15,009 nt of DNA from Pseudomonadota bacterium (lineage in GTDB: Bacteria; Desulfobacterota; Desulfobulbia; Desulfobulbales; DAOVYS01). The stretch spans positions 1 to 15,009 of the forward strand of contig DAOVYS010000037.1 in the NCBI GenBank assembly GCA_030635485.1, read 5' to 3'. The notes under the pieces were generated by a model. That model ran no database searches. It was not told the origin of the DNA and worked only from the letters and a program-made list of their open reading frames with translations. The first letter of the stretch is position 1; the number at the start of each line of letters is the position of its first letter. Shown piece by piece: positions 1-7,606 of this stretch. Made by a program: the position numbers and the translations under genes.

Positions 1-582
1 GCCAGGCATTTAGCATTGACATCCTATGTTGCCGTCACGTGGTCTATCTACGACCGTTTGACCAATGTTTGTGGGAGACTTGCAGGAATATCCAAATTGG
101 CCGAGAACGATGGGCAGAATCCAAACATCGAGGTTTTCATAGTTAAAAACAAAGAGGCTACCATTGGCTTCGGCATCCCCCATCACATTCAACAGGCTTA
201 TGCATGGCCGCTTAAAGTGAGCTATAAGGTGCGGAACTGGTTGGTCCATGAAGGCTATGACACAGGTGGCACACCTTTGTTCGTCGGAAATCGAATCTCG
301 GATGGCTTCAAATTGCACCCTGGTGCCATTACTTCCCTTCAAAAAAGTTGTAAATATTCCGAGGATAACGGGAAGATTGGTTTCTGCTGTCTTCAGACTG
401 CGGAGGAGTGTTGGCCAAGCAGGGATCTGTTGACCATTTTAGACAAGTACCACGCCGAGATCGACACGATGTTTACTGGTCTGCTCCTGTGGAGCGTTGA
501 CTCCTTTGTAGGTCAAATTGCTGCCTTTGCGGAACGCGACAATGCAATATTGATGTCAGCTGCAGCCGGAAGCACGCTATAG
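1..582 (+). CDS. HEPN-like hypothetical protein, 5' end outside window
   Basis: The reading frame is open from the first base, so the gene probably starts upstream. The first in-frame start-like codon is a TTG at 16, which gives 188 residues, but there is no convincing ribosome binding site before it. I do not recognise a named family with certainty. Counting from that TTG, residues 73-78 read RNWLVH inside a predicted helix (KVRNWLVHEGY). This Rx4H pattern is the signature of HEPN domains, many of which are RNases in toxin-antitoxin, Abi and CRISPR-linked systems. A second helix-rich part (residues 135-180, with DKYHAEIDTMFTG) would fit an all-alpha fold. No signal peptide or membrane segment is visible. 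The stop is TAG at 580-582, 204 bases before dnaE. The HEPN assignment is an inference from the motif and helix content only. The partner gene, if any, would lie to the left of the window. Confidence 0.6.
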   Translation, partial: ARHLALTSYVAVTWSIYDRLTNVCGRLAGISKLAENDGQNPNIEVFIVKNKEATIGFGIPHHIQQAYAWPLKVSYKVRNWLVHEGYDTGGTPLFVGNRISDGFKLHPGAITSLQKSCKYSEDNGKIGFCCLQTAEECWPSRDLLTILDKYHAEIDTMFTGLLLWSVDSFVGQIAAFAERDNAILMSAAAGSTL

Positions 583-676
583 AGGATTAACCCAGAATAA
601 AAAAGGAAAACGATCCGGAGAATGACAGGACAAACCTGGATGTGCTAAAAGGATTAATGGAGTAGAAAAAGGGTAC

Positions 677-760
677 GGGTTGAGGGTTTCAGGTTGCAGG
701 TTATGCATCTGACCCCGGAAGGGAAGTTATACATAACCTGTAACCCGCAACCCACAACCC
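677..760. repeat. 32-bp inverted repeat upstream of dnaE
   Basis: The arms 677-708 and 729-760 match in 27 of 32 positions and enclose a 20-base loop. Each arm is built from variants of the word GGGTTG/CAGGTTATG. The 583-786 interval holds no gene and this is its only clear structure. It looks like a dispersed wordy repeat rather than a terminator, because no T tract follows either arm. It ends 26 bases before the dnaE start codon. Confidence 0.75.
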
Positions 761-774
761 GCAACACCTAAACA

Positions 775-779
775 CGAGG
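775..779 (+). promoter_or_regulatory. Ribosome binding site of dnaE
   Basis: CGAGG lies 7 bases before the ATG at 787 and supports that codon as the start. The next in-frame methionine is residue 31, beyond the conserved HLHVHTQYS motif. Confidence 0.55.
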
Positions 780-786
780 CCTTACC

Positions 787-3700
787 ATGACAGATTTACC
801 CGCCGCCGATTTTGTCCATCTTCACGTCCACACGCAGTACAGCCTGCTGGACGGTGCCATCCGCCTGGACGACCTTATGAATAAATGTAAGGAATACGGC
901 ATGGATTCGGTTGCCATCACGGACCATGGGGCCATGTTCGGCGCGCTGGAATTCTACGTTAAGGCACAAAAGGCGGGGATCAAACCCATTATCGGCTGCG
1001 AATTTTACATCGCCCCGAAAAGCCGCTTCAAAAAAGGAGCCCGAAGCGCCGGAGAGGCTGCATTTCATCTGGTTCTCCTTGCCATGGACCGGACCGGCTA
1101 CTCAAATCTCATGAAACTGGCCACAATTGCCCAGCTGGAAGGATTTTATTATAAACCCCGCATTGACAAAGAAGTGCTTGAGGCACATACGGAAGGTCTT
1201 ATTGCACTCACGGCCTGTCTGCATGGAGAGATCCCGCATCTCATAGTCAGAAACGACATGAAAGGCGCAAAAAGAGAGGCCGAATATTTCCATTCCCTGT
1301 TTAAAGACCGCCTTTATCTTGAGATGCAGGAAAACGGGATCCCTGAACAGACCATTGTCAACAATGGGCTGAAAGAACTTTCCAGGGAGCTCGGTATCCC
1401 GCTTGTGGCCACCAATGACTGCCACTATCTGAACCGGGATGAAGCCCATGCCCATGAATTACTCCTATGTGTTCAGACAGGGAAAACGATCAATGATCCG
1501 GGGCGGTTCCGCTTTTCCACGGACCAGCTCTATTTCAAATCCCCTGACGAGATGAAGGAATCATTTGGACATTCGCCCGAGGCAATCCGCGCAACCGTGG
1601 AAATTGCCGCCAGGTGTAACCTTGAGCTGAAGTTCGGCAAGAACCATTTCCCGCTCTTTCCAGTAGCAAAAAATGAGACCCTTGAATCAATGTTCGACAC
1701 CGCAGCCCGAACAGGCCTTGAGGAACGGCTTCAAGAGATACGCGAAAAAGATGAACTCGACTCGGACAAAGAAAAGACGTACCGGTCCCGGCTTGAGATG
1801 GAACTTAAAATCATCAAGACAAAGGGCTTTGCAGGCTACTTCCTGATTGTGGCTGATTTCATAAACTGGGCCAAGGGTCACGGCATCCCGGTCGGTCCGG
1901 GCCGCGGCTCCGGCGCAGGGAGCCTTGCGGCATACTGCACCAAAATCACTGACATTGACCCGATCCCGTACGGGCTGATATTTGAACGTTTCTTAAACGA
2001 AGAAAGGGTGTCAATGCCTGATTTTGACATTGACTTCTGCCAGGAGCGGCGCAGTGAGGTATTAGGTTACGTACAGGATAAGTACGGCGGCGCGGAGCAT
2101 GTCGCCCAGATCGTCACCTATGGTTCCATGAAGGCCCGTGGAGTATTGAGGGATGTGGGAAGGGCACTTGCCATACCGTTCGGGGACGTGGACCGGATCG
2201 CAAAACTGGTTCCGGATCAACTCAAGATTACCTTAAAAGAGGCGCTGCAACAGGAACCGCGTCTAAAGGAGGCGGCAAAACGTGATCCCCAGATTGATGA
2301 ACTGCTGACAATCGCCCAAGTCCTCGAAGGACTGCCCCGCCACACCTCGACCCATGCGGCAGGTGTGGTTATCTCGCCCGAACCCATGGTTGAATATCTG
2401 CCCATGTGCAAGGGGCCCAAGGGTGAGGTGCTCACACAGTATGACATGAAGTTCACGGAGATGACCGGGCTCATCAAGTTCGACTTCCTGGGACTAAAAA
2501 CCCTGACCGTTATTGACAAGACCGTGAAACTGGTGGAGGAGGAGACAAAGACCGGGTTTGATATCGGCAAAATCCCAATGGATGACACAAAGACGTTTGA
2601 CCTGCTCTGCAAGGGCGACGCTCTGGGAGTGTTCCAGCTTGAAAGTTCAGGAATGCGTTCACTTTTGACCAGTATGAAACCCGAACTGTTCACGGATCTG
2701 ATTGCCCTTGTGGCCCTCTATCGGCCGGGCCCCCTGGAAAGCGGAATGATCGACGATTTTGTAAACACCAAACACGGCACAAAAAAGGCATCCTACACCC
2801 TTCCCCAGCTCAAACCGATCCTTGAAGAGACCTACGGGGTAATTGTGTACCAGGAACAGGTCATGAAGATAGCCAACGTTCTGGCCAGTTATTCACTCGG
2901 CGATGCCGATATCCTGCGTCGCGCCATGGGCAAAAAAATCCCGGAGGTCATGGAAAAAGAAAGGGAAAAATTCATGACCGGCGCCAAATCAAACAATATC
3001 CCGCCGGACAAGGCTGAAAAGATCTTTGACCTGATGGCTAAATTTGCAGGATATGGTTTCAACAAATCGCACAGCGCCGCATATGCCATGATATCCTACC
3101 AGACCGCCTATCTCAAGGCACATTACCCTGCCCAGTTCATGGCGGCTCTCCTCTCATGCGATATGAACAACACTGACAAGGTGGTCTTATACATCAACGA
3201 ATGCAAGGATCATGACATAGATGTGCTGCCGCCGGATATCAATGAAAGCGACCACGATTTCACGGTCATAAACAACAGGATCCGTTTCGGGTTATCCGCT
3301 GTAAAAAACGTGGGTGATGCCGCGCTTGATTCCGTAATGGAAGAGAAAAAAAAGGAGGGACCCTTTACATCACTTGAAGATTTCTGCGTCAGAGTGGACT
3401 CAAGACGTGTAAACAAACGGGTGATAGAGAGCCTGATCAAGGCTGGGGCCTTTGATTCGATAAAAGTCAGGCGTTCCCAGCTCTTTGCGATCCTGGACAA
3501 GGCCATGAAACAGGCCCATGCAGCCCAGAAGGACAGGCAGAGCGGCCAGATATCGCTCTTCTCCATAATCCCGGAGACGGATGCAGTAAAGGCGGCCACT
3601 ATCGACCTGCCCGACATCCCGGAATGGAGTGACAAAGAAAAGCTTGAATTTGAAAAGGAGACCGTCGGCTTTTATATTACCGGCCATCCGCTTGATAATT

Positions 3701-4320
3701 ACCGGGATGAAATAAAGGCCGTGGCCGACGTCACTACCGCTGAACTGGCAGGCTGCGGAGAGGGCCGCCCTGTCCGGATCGGAGGACTCGTAAGAACCTT
3801 GAAGGAGCACAAAAGCAAACGGGGCGAACGTATGGGGTTTGTAACGCTTGAAGACATGTCAGGAGCAGTGGAGGTGGTGGTCTTCCCGGAAACATTCGCC
3901 CAGTGCTCGGAACTGCTCTTAGATGACACCACTCCCATCATTATCCAAGGCATGGTTAAAAAGGATGAACGGGGCGCCAAGATTATTGCCGATTCAGTAG
4001 ATTCACTCGAAAGAGCAACGGAAAAATACATTTCCGACACCAGGATCATGCTCTTGTCGGAAAAGGTGAGCCGGGCAAAAATCGAGGAGTTAAGAAAGCT
4101 TGTGAGCCGGCACTACGGACCATGCCCGATCTCGCTCACACTCCATTTTGCAAACAGAGGCGAAGTGGACATAGAGGTCCCGAAAGAGATAACCGTCAGG
4201 CCGGGCAGGAAGCTGTCCCGGGATGTAAGCGCTCTTTTAGGATATACAGCTATCCATTACATAAAATCACCCGCGGAACTCAAACCACGCCGGGGGAAAA
4301 ACAGCCGCAAGGCCGGATAA
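787..4320 (+). CDS. dnaE: DNA polymerase III alpha subunit
   Basis: This is the replicative polymerase subunit that extends DNA at the fork in the Pol III holoenzyme. At 1177 residues it is of normal length (E. coli about 1160). The PHP domain spans about residues 8-290 and keeps HLHVH (H13, H15), D46-H47, E72, H94, C144, and D211/H213 in NDCHY. The catalytic palm has PDFDIDF with D412 and D414, and D566 in KFDFLG. A GPGRGSGAGS glycine motif precedes it. Later come a helix-hairpin-helix-like stretch at about 869-893 (RRVNKRVIESLIKAGAFDS), an internal clamp-binding motif QISLF at 921-925, and an OB fold at about 995-1070 (VRIGGLVRT to VVVFPETF). E. coli DnaE has lost several PHP ligands that are present here, so this PHP may be an active metal-dependent nuclease. 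The gene runs convergent to the Cys-cluster gene downstream. Confidence 0.98.
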   Translation: MTDLPAADFVHLHVHTQYSLLDGAIRLDDLMNKCKEYGMDSVAITDHGAMFGALEFYVKAQKAGIKPIIGCEFYIAPKSRFKKGARSAGEAAFHLVLLAMDRTGYSNLMKLATIAQLEGFYYKPRIDKEVLEAHTEGLIALTACLHGEIPHLIVRNDMKGAKREAEYFHSLFKDRLYLEMQENGIPEQTIVNNGLKELSRELGIPLVATNDCHYLNRDEAHAHELLLCVQTGKTINDPGRFRFSTDQLYFKSPDEMKESFGHSPEAIRATVEIAARCNLELKFGKNHFPLFPVAKNETLESMFDTAARTGLEERLQEIREKDELDSDKEKTYRSRLEMELKIIKTKGFAGYFLIVADFINWAKGHGIPVGPGRGSGAGSLAAYCTKITDIDPIPYGLIFERFLNEERVSMPDFDIDFCQERRSEVLGYVQDKYGGAEHVAQIVTYGSMKARGVLRDVGRALAIPFGDVDRIAKLVPDQLKITLKEALQQEPRLKEAAKRDPQIDELLTIAQVLEGLPRHTSTHAAGVVISPEPMVEYLPMCKGPKGEVLTQYDMKFTEMTGLIKFDFLGLKTLTVIDKTVKLVEEETKTGFDIGKIPMDDTKTFDLLCKGDALGVFQLESSGMRSLLTSMKPELFTDLIALVALYRPGPLESGMIDDFVNTKHGTKKASYTLPQLKPILEETYGVIVYQEQVMKIANVLASYSLGDADILRRAMGKKIPEVMEKEREKFMTGAKSNNIPPDKAEKIFDLMAKFAGYGFNKSHSAAYAMISYQTAYLKAHYPAQFMAALLSCDMNNTDKVVLYINECKDHDIDVLPPDINESDHDFTVINNRIRFGLSAVKNVGDAALDSVMEEKKKEGPFTSLEDFCVRVDSRRVNKRVIESLIKAGAFDSIKVRRSQLFAILDKAMKQAHAAQKDRQSGQISLFSIIPETDAVKAATIDLPDIPEWSDKEKLEFEKETVGFYITGHPLDNYRDEIKAVADVTTAELAGCGEGRPVRIGGLVRTLKEHKSKRGERMGFVTLEDMSGAVEVVVFPETFAQCSELLLDDTTPIIIQGMVKKDERGAKIIADSVDSLERATEKYISDTRIMLLSEKVSRAKIEELRKLVSRHYGPCPISLTLHFANRGEVDIEVPKEITVRPGRKLSRDVSALLGYTAIHYIKSPAELKPRRGKNSRKAG

Positions 4321-4425
4321 GGGAATAAATGTTTGTTTGGCAGCCTTGGTCACCCACCCATCACCGTAACCGATCACACGGCAAGACACAACCGGACAAC
4401 GGCTTACCCCTTAACCTCTTAACCT

Positions 4426-4534
4426 GTAAGCGGTTACAGGTGCTGCAGCTGTGCGTGATCAGTGCAACCGGTTATAGCCTAACCTATACCGGTTGCACTG
4501 AGCGCGTGCAGATGCGGTGCCTGTGATCGCTTAC
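4426..4534 (+). repeat. Long imperfect palindrome, 51-bp stem, 6-base loop
   Basis: The arm 4426-4477 pairs with 4484-4534 around the loop CCTAAC (4478-4483), with a single bulged T. I count 41 Watson-Crick pairs, 8 G.U pairs and 2 G-A mismatches when the plus strand is folded. On the minus strand those 8 become A-C mismatches, so the stem is much better as plus-strand RNA or ssDNA. It sits 105 bases after the dnaE stop and 3 bases before the stop codon of the convergent gene. No T tract follows, so it is not a classical intrinsic terminator. A smaller palindrome (CCTGTAA/TTACAGG, 4423-4440) is nested in the left arm. It may be a structured 3' UTR, a processing site or a REP/MITE-like element. 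Confidence 0.8.
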
Positions 4535-4537
4535 TCA

Positions 4538-5311
4538 TCACCTGGGCCTGAGCGTCGGCTGATCATCCAGTATAAACTTCAGCCAGTCAAAACCGAATTT
4601 CAACAGGGCTTCATCGTCCTTTTCAATCTTCCTGACCCTGGACTTTTCGAGCCTGAACCGGCCGAGCAGCTGATGGTCATCCACATATTGGCGGAAACGG
4701 TCTACATTATAGCAGACCATAAAGGCCATAAGCTGTTTAGGACCCGCCGCCCCCTCCCCTTTCCAGGGATTCTTTGAAAAGAGCGTATCCATCTCGGTCC
4801 AGAGATCCGCCATTACATTGTGATACAAAAGCTGTTGATCCCTGATCCAATCCTTGACCGTCCATTCGGTCTGTTCCAGATGTCCGAGGCAGTAATCATG
4901 TATTTTGAGAAAATAAAACTCGTCAGGCCTGCCCCGCGACGGCGTCCTGTCCACGGCCCGTTCCAACGGATACATCCGGCAGGCTGCGGGACGGTCTTCG
5001 TACACGGTGCAACCCTCTTGACTGAGAAAAGGGCATGACTTCTCATCATTATCAGCCATGCGCATCATCAGTGTTGGAAAATATGGATTTGAGCCCTGGA
5101 CTACGCCTGCATATTCATTCAAAAAATCCTCGGAGCTTATCTTCAACCGATTCTTCAACCGGATGATGTCGTAAGGGTATAATATCATGTCCACCTTGCG
5201 GCAGCACAACATGTAGCAGGCAACCCCTGGGTGACATCCGAACCTGAACTTTGATTTTCCCAGCGGCGCCATCCCGTCCGGAAAGCTCTTTTCCTCTTTC
5301 TGGCCAGTCAT
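4538..5311 (-). CDS. Cysteine-cluster (YkgJ-like, zinc/iron-chelating) protein
   Basis: This fits the YkgJ/CxxCxxCC metal-binding family (PF03692), small proteins thought to bind Zn or an Fe-S cluster; the cellular role is not established. The protein is 257 residues from the ATG at 5311. The N-terminal cluster is GCHPGVACYMLCC (C26, C32, C36, C37). The second half of the motif is C93 in CPFL, C101 in GCTVYEDRPAAC, C111 and C141. The frame extends upstream to an ATG at 5455, but that codon overlaps the -35 box of a very good minus-strand promoter (5427-5455). The ATG at 5311 has GAGG 9 bases upstream, so I chose it. The C-terminal 100 residues are acidic and helical without a recognised domain. 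The gene diverges from the radical SAM gene and converges on dnaE. Confidence 0.85.
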   Translation of the reverse strand: MTGQKEEKSFPDGMAPLGKSKFRFGCHPGVACYMLCCRKVDMILYPYDIIRLKNRLKISSEDFLNEYAGVVQGSNPYFPTLMMRMADNDEKSCPFLSQEGCTVYEDRPAACRMYPLERAVDRTPSRGRPDEFYFLKIHDYCLGHLEQTEWTVKDWIRDQQLLYHNVMADLWTEMDTLFSKNPWKGEGAAGPKQLMAFMVCYNVDRFRQYVDDHQLLGRFRLEKSRVRKIEKDDEALLKFGFDWLKFILDDQPTLRPR

Positions 5312-5405
5312 CTCTCTTTTCCTCGCTGTTCTTTCACCTGCAGGCGTCACACTTCTTAAAGCCGATATTTTTAAAAAAGAGGGAACTTTTGCAACGACAT
5401 CAAGG

Positions 5406-5434
5406 TTGTTTATCTGAAAACATTCTCTTATAAT
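5406..5434 (+). promoter_or_regulatory. Sigma-70-type promoter for the radical SAM gene
   Basis: TTGTTT (5406-5411), a 17-base spacer and a perfect TATAAT (5429-5434) point toward the gene at 5501. The -10 box shares bases with the -10 box of the opposing promoter, so the two divergent promoters overlap almost face to face and should compete for polymerase. Confidence 0.45.
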
Positions 5435-5455
5435 CAATGGATATAAACTTGTCAA
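5427..5455 (-). promoter_or_regulatory. Sigma-70-type promoter for the Cys-cluster gene
   Basis: Read on the minus strand, TTGACA (5455-5450) is followed by a 17-base spacer and TATAAG (5432-5427). Transcription would start near 5420 and give a leader of about 110 bases before the ATG at 5311. This argues against translation from the upstream ATG at 5455. Confidence 0.6.
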
Positions 5456-5500
5456 TCAGCCGCTTTTCCGTCCAACACCTGACACCTTGGTTCAAAAATT

Positions 5501-6457
5501 ATGGACAACCAACCCTTTGTTCCCGGCTACCTCAAACTCCACGAATCCGGCAAACTTGAGAAACGGATCAAATCGGCGTATGCGCTGCTTTCAAATTGCG
5601 AACTCTGCCCGAGAAGATGCAAGACTGATCGATTAAATGATAAAAGGGGAATCTGCAAAACAGGTCTTAAGGCGGTCGTTTCAAGCTATACTCCGCACTT
5701 TGGCGAGGAGAGCCCGCTGGTCGGCCGGAACGGCTCGGGAACAATCTTTATCACGCACTGCAATCTTCTCTGTCTCTTCTGTCAGAATTACGATATCAGC
5801 CATCAGGGAGAGGGGATCGAAGTGACTGACGAACAGCTCGCTGCAATGATGATAGACCTCCAGAAACAGGGCTGCCATAACATAAATTTCGTAACCCCGA
5901 CCCACGTTGTGCCCCAGATTCTGGCTGCCCTGCCCCATGCCGTGAAAAACGGGCTTTCGGTCCCCATTGTTTACAACAGCAGTGGTTACGATTCCGTGGA
6001 CACATTGAGGTTGCTGGACGGTGTTGTTGACATCTATATGCCTGATTTTAAATTCTGGGATCCTGAAAAGGCATCATGCTTTGCCGAGGCGCCTGATTAC
6101 CCGGAACGAGCCAGGGAAGCGCTTGTTGAAATGCACCGCCAGGTGGGAGATCTTGTCCTGGACGAGAGGCAAATTGCCCGACATGGACTTTTAGTCCGCC
6201 ACCTTGTGATGCCCGGGGGGCTTACAGAGACAAAGGAGATCATGAGATTTCTGGCCCGCGAGATCTCTTTAAAAACATATGTGAACGTGATGGCCCAGTA
6301 CCGTCCGTGCGGCCGGGCTTCCCAATATCCGCCAATCGACCGGCCACTCTCCCCTGAAGAATTCAAGAAGGCCCGGCAACTTGCCAAAGAGGCCGGACTA
6401 ACCCGGCTGGACGAAAAGGACTGGGCCGGGCTTTTCCGATTACTTGGGATTACGTGA
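5501..6457 (+). CDS. PflA-like radical SAM protein (COG1313 type)
   Basis: A radical SAM enzyme related to pyruvate formate-lyase activating enzymes, 318 residues, cytosolic. The radical SAM cluster is CNLLCLFC (C87, C91, C94), which should bind a [4Fe-4S] cluster and S-adenosylmethionine. An additional Cys set at the N-terminus (C33, C36, C40, C52; pattern CELCPRRC...GIC) is typical of the PflX/COG1313 branch and may bind a second cluster or metal. Other family-like segments are NFVTPTHVVPQI, YNSSGYD, DIYMPDFKFW and LVMPGG. The substrate of this branch is not known to me, and no glyceyl-radical enzyme is next to it. The start ATG lacks a strong Shine-Dalgarno sequence but lies about 60 bases after the predicted transcription start. 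The gene converges on the Mth938-like gene. Confidence 0.92.
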   Translation: MDNQPFVPGYLKLHESGKLEKRIKSAYALLSNCELCPRRCKTDRLNDKRGICKTGLKAVVSSYTPHFGEESPLVGRNGSGTIFITHCNLLCLFCQNYDISHQGEGIEVTDEQLAAMMIDLQKQGCHNINFVTPTHVVPQILAALPHAVKNGLSVPIVYNSSGYDSVDTLRLLDGVVDIYMPDFKFWDPEKASCFAEAPDYPERAREALVEMHRQVGDLVLDERQIARHGLLVRHLVMPGGLTETKEIMRFLAREISLKTYVNVMAQYRPCGRASQYPPIDRPLSPEEFKKARQLAKEAGLTRLDEKDWAGLFRLLGIT

Positions 6458-6480
6458 TGGAAAACGAAGGGGACTGAACA

Positions 6481-6497
6481 AGAAATGTGACATTTCT
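6481..6497. repeat. Short palindrome GAAATGT-G-ACATTTC, copy 1
   Basis: An exact 8-1-8 palindrome (AGAAATGTGACATTTCT) followed by AGACAG. It lies between the convergent radical SAM and Mth938-like genes. A second copy with the same core and a GGACAG flank is at 8858-8882. Confidence 0.7.
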
Positions 6498-6510
6498 AGA
6501 CAGACACCAG

Positions 6511-6852
6511 CTAACACGTAAGATGAAATCCGGCTGCCACATCCTTGCCTTGTTCCACCAGACGATTAAAAGTCCGTACCGCCTTTGACGTTGGTTGTTC
6601 GATCAGCTCTATTCCGTTGGCCTTTAAAGACTTTCGCAGGGCAGACTCTGATTTCATAAGTCCAGGGCTGCCTTTTCCCAAAACAAGGGTGTCAGGCTTT
6701 GCCGCAAGGATATCAATAACATCATCAACCGAGACACTGTGCCCGCTCTTCCGCCACCACCCGGAAGAGACGCTGCCTTTAACGATCTTCAGATCACTTG
6801 TGTAGACCTGACCGTCAATCACCATTTTTCCGAACGAGTAGTTGTCAATCAT
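6511..6852 (-). CDS. Mth938-like domain protein
   Basis: A 113-residue protein of the Mth938/NDUFAF3-like family (PF04430, formerly DUF498). Family members form a small compact fold. The eukaryotic member NDUFAF3 assists complex I assembly, while the bacterial role is unclear. Visible family features are the N-terminal FGKMVIDGQVYTSDL strand region, the W-rich GWWRKSGH turn, VLGKGSPGLM in the middle and the TSKAVRTFNRL helix near the end. The start ATG at 6852 has no strong ribosome binding site. It is the last gene of the minus-strand signalling cluster, 38 bases after the HPt gene, and may share its transcript without being functionally tied to it. Confidence 0.88.
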   Translation of the reverse strand: MIDNYSFGKMVIDGQVYTSDLKIVKGSVSSGWWRKSGHSVSVDDVIDILAAKPDTLVLGKGSPGLMKSESALRKSLKANGIELIEQPTSKAVRTFNRLVEQGKDVAAGFHLTC

Positions 6853-6863
6853 TTGAGTGGATT

Positions 6864-6884
6864 AAGGTTGAAGGTTGAAGGTGT
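6864..6884 (+). repeat. Tandem AAGGTTG repeat
   Basis: Three 7-base units in the gap between the HPt stop and the Mth938-like start: AAGGTTG twice, then a diverged AAGGTGT. It resembles the wordy intergenic repeats elsewhere in the window. Confidence 0.5.
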
Positions 6885-6890
6885 CACTGC

Positions 6891-7322
6891 TCACCGTTCC
6901 TGTTCAAGGGCTTTTGCCAGAAGATCGAATTTTTCCTGTAGTTCAGGGAATAAGGATTCAGCCTTTTTCAGGTCAGCCTCCTTGCCTGCCATCTCTATCC
7001 GGCCGGCAATGTCGCGCAGGGGCGCTGAACTGAAATTGGCGGCCACTCCCTTGATTGTATGGGCTCGAAGATGAACCTCCGGAGCATCGCCATTATCCAG
7101 GGCATCCCTCAAGGCAACGAGATAGCCGGTTGCGTGTTCAAAAAAACCGCTTACCAGTCTTTTCAGGATTCCCTCGTTGTTCATAATACGCCGCAACATA
7201 TCAGCCCTGTTGAAGATCACCTCATCCGCGGGTATTTCATCCAAAGGAGCATCCAGCAGGATATCCTTGTCGTCGTCAATGATCGGAATCCTGCGATTCG
7301 AATTTTCAATCTTGATTTTCAC
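6891..7322 (-). CDS. HPt (histidine phosphotransfer) protein
   Basis: A 143-residue protein with a C-terminal HPt domain (about residues 36-140) that would carry phosphate on His88, in the motif AHTIKG, between a hybrid kinase and a receiver. The first 35 residues are a polar acidic linker. The start is GTG at 7322, and its GTGA overlaps the TGA stop of the truncated receiver gene by 4 bases, a classic sign of translational coupling. With the upstream gene broken, this coupling may now work poorly. The nearest plausible phosphate acceptor is the first receiver domain of the phosphatase/kinase gene at 9559-11550. The layout resembles Pseudomonas HptB acting on HsbR. No histidine kinase is in the window, so its donor is unknown. 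Confidence 0.9.
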   Translation of the reverse strand: MKIKIENSNRRIPIIDDDKDILLDAPLDEIPADEVIFNRADMLRRIMNNEGILKRLVSGFFEHATGYLVALRDALDNGDAPEVHLRAHTIKGVAANFSSAPLRDIAGRIEMAGKEADLKKAESLFPELQEKFDLLAKALEQER

Positions 7323-7510
7323 AATTCATCCACATCATCCACCCCGACGGCCTGAATTATCTTTGTAATCAGGTCCTCGCCTGAAAAGGGCTTGGTAATA
7401 TATTGTTTTGCTCCGCTCCGAATGGCGTCGATCACCTTCTCCTTCTGAGACACGGCTGTGAGCATGATGACCGGAATAGAACTGTATCTTGAGAAGGAAG
7501 GAAAATCTAT
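7319..7510 (-). pseudogene. 5'-truncated response regulator receiver (CheY-like remnant)
   Basis: The minus-strand frame encodes 63 residues that match only the second half of a receiver domain: SRYSSIPVIMLTAVSQKEK, then GAKQYITKPFSGEDL, ending VDDVDEL and TGA. The conserved Thr (LTA) and Lys (TKPF) are present, but the acidic pocket and phospho-acceptor Asp are missing. An in-frame TGA at 7513-7511 closes the frame upstream, and beyond it the DNA is AT-rich repeat, not receiver sequence. The short reading frame MPTSEI before that stop looks unrelated. I read this as a receiver gene that lost its 5' half, ending in a GTGA overlap with the HPt gene. Confidence 0.8.
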
Positions 7511-7570
7511 TCAAATTTCACTTGTGGGCATTATTTGTTCCAAAATAATCTAATAAAAACATCCGCACTT

Positions 7571-7606
7571 CGACATTCATAATTCCCTGTTCGACATTCG
7601 ACATTC
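7571..7606. repeat. Repeated CGACATTC words
   Basis: CGACATTC occurs at 7571, 7592 and 7599 (the last two share a base). It lies between the cheB stop and the receiver remnant in a stretch (7514-7676) with no coding signal. This kind of CGAATGTCGAA wording recurs in intergenic DNA of related bacteria, as far as I recall, and it lies at the edge of the receiver truncation. Confidence 0.5.

Noticed and set aside
3210..4049. Minus-strand reading frames of 116-141 codons inside dnaE
   Set aside because: They are shadows of a clearly coding plus strand, rich in Ser and Leu, with no domain or start signal.
4426..4534. Integron attC site
   Set aside because: It is an imperfect palindrome of the right size, but I cannot place the RYYYAAC and GTTRRRY core boxes at its ends, and there is no integrase or cassette array nearby.
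4517..5049. Reading frames of 72-86 codons opposite the Cys-cluster gene
   Set aside because: They lie antisense to a gene with a clear family motif and have no ribosome binding site.
5312..5455. Longer N-terminus of the Cys-cluster protein from the ATG at 5455
   Set aside because: The codon overlaps the -35 box of the best promoter for this gene, the added residues show no family similarity, and 5311 has a better ribosome binding site.
6458..6510. Bidirectional terminator between the radical SAM and Mth938-like genes
   Set aside because: The only hairpin is the AT-rich GAAATGT palindrome without a T tract, and the same sequence recurs upstream of cheB, so it is better treated as a repeat.
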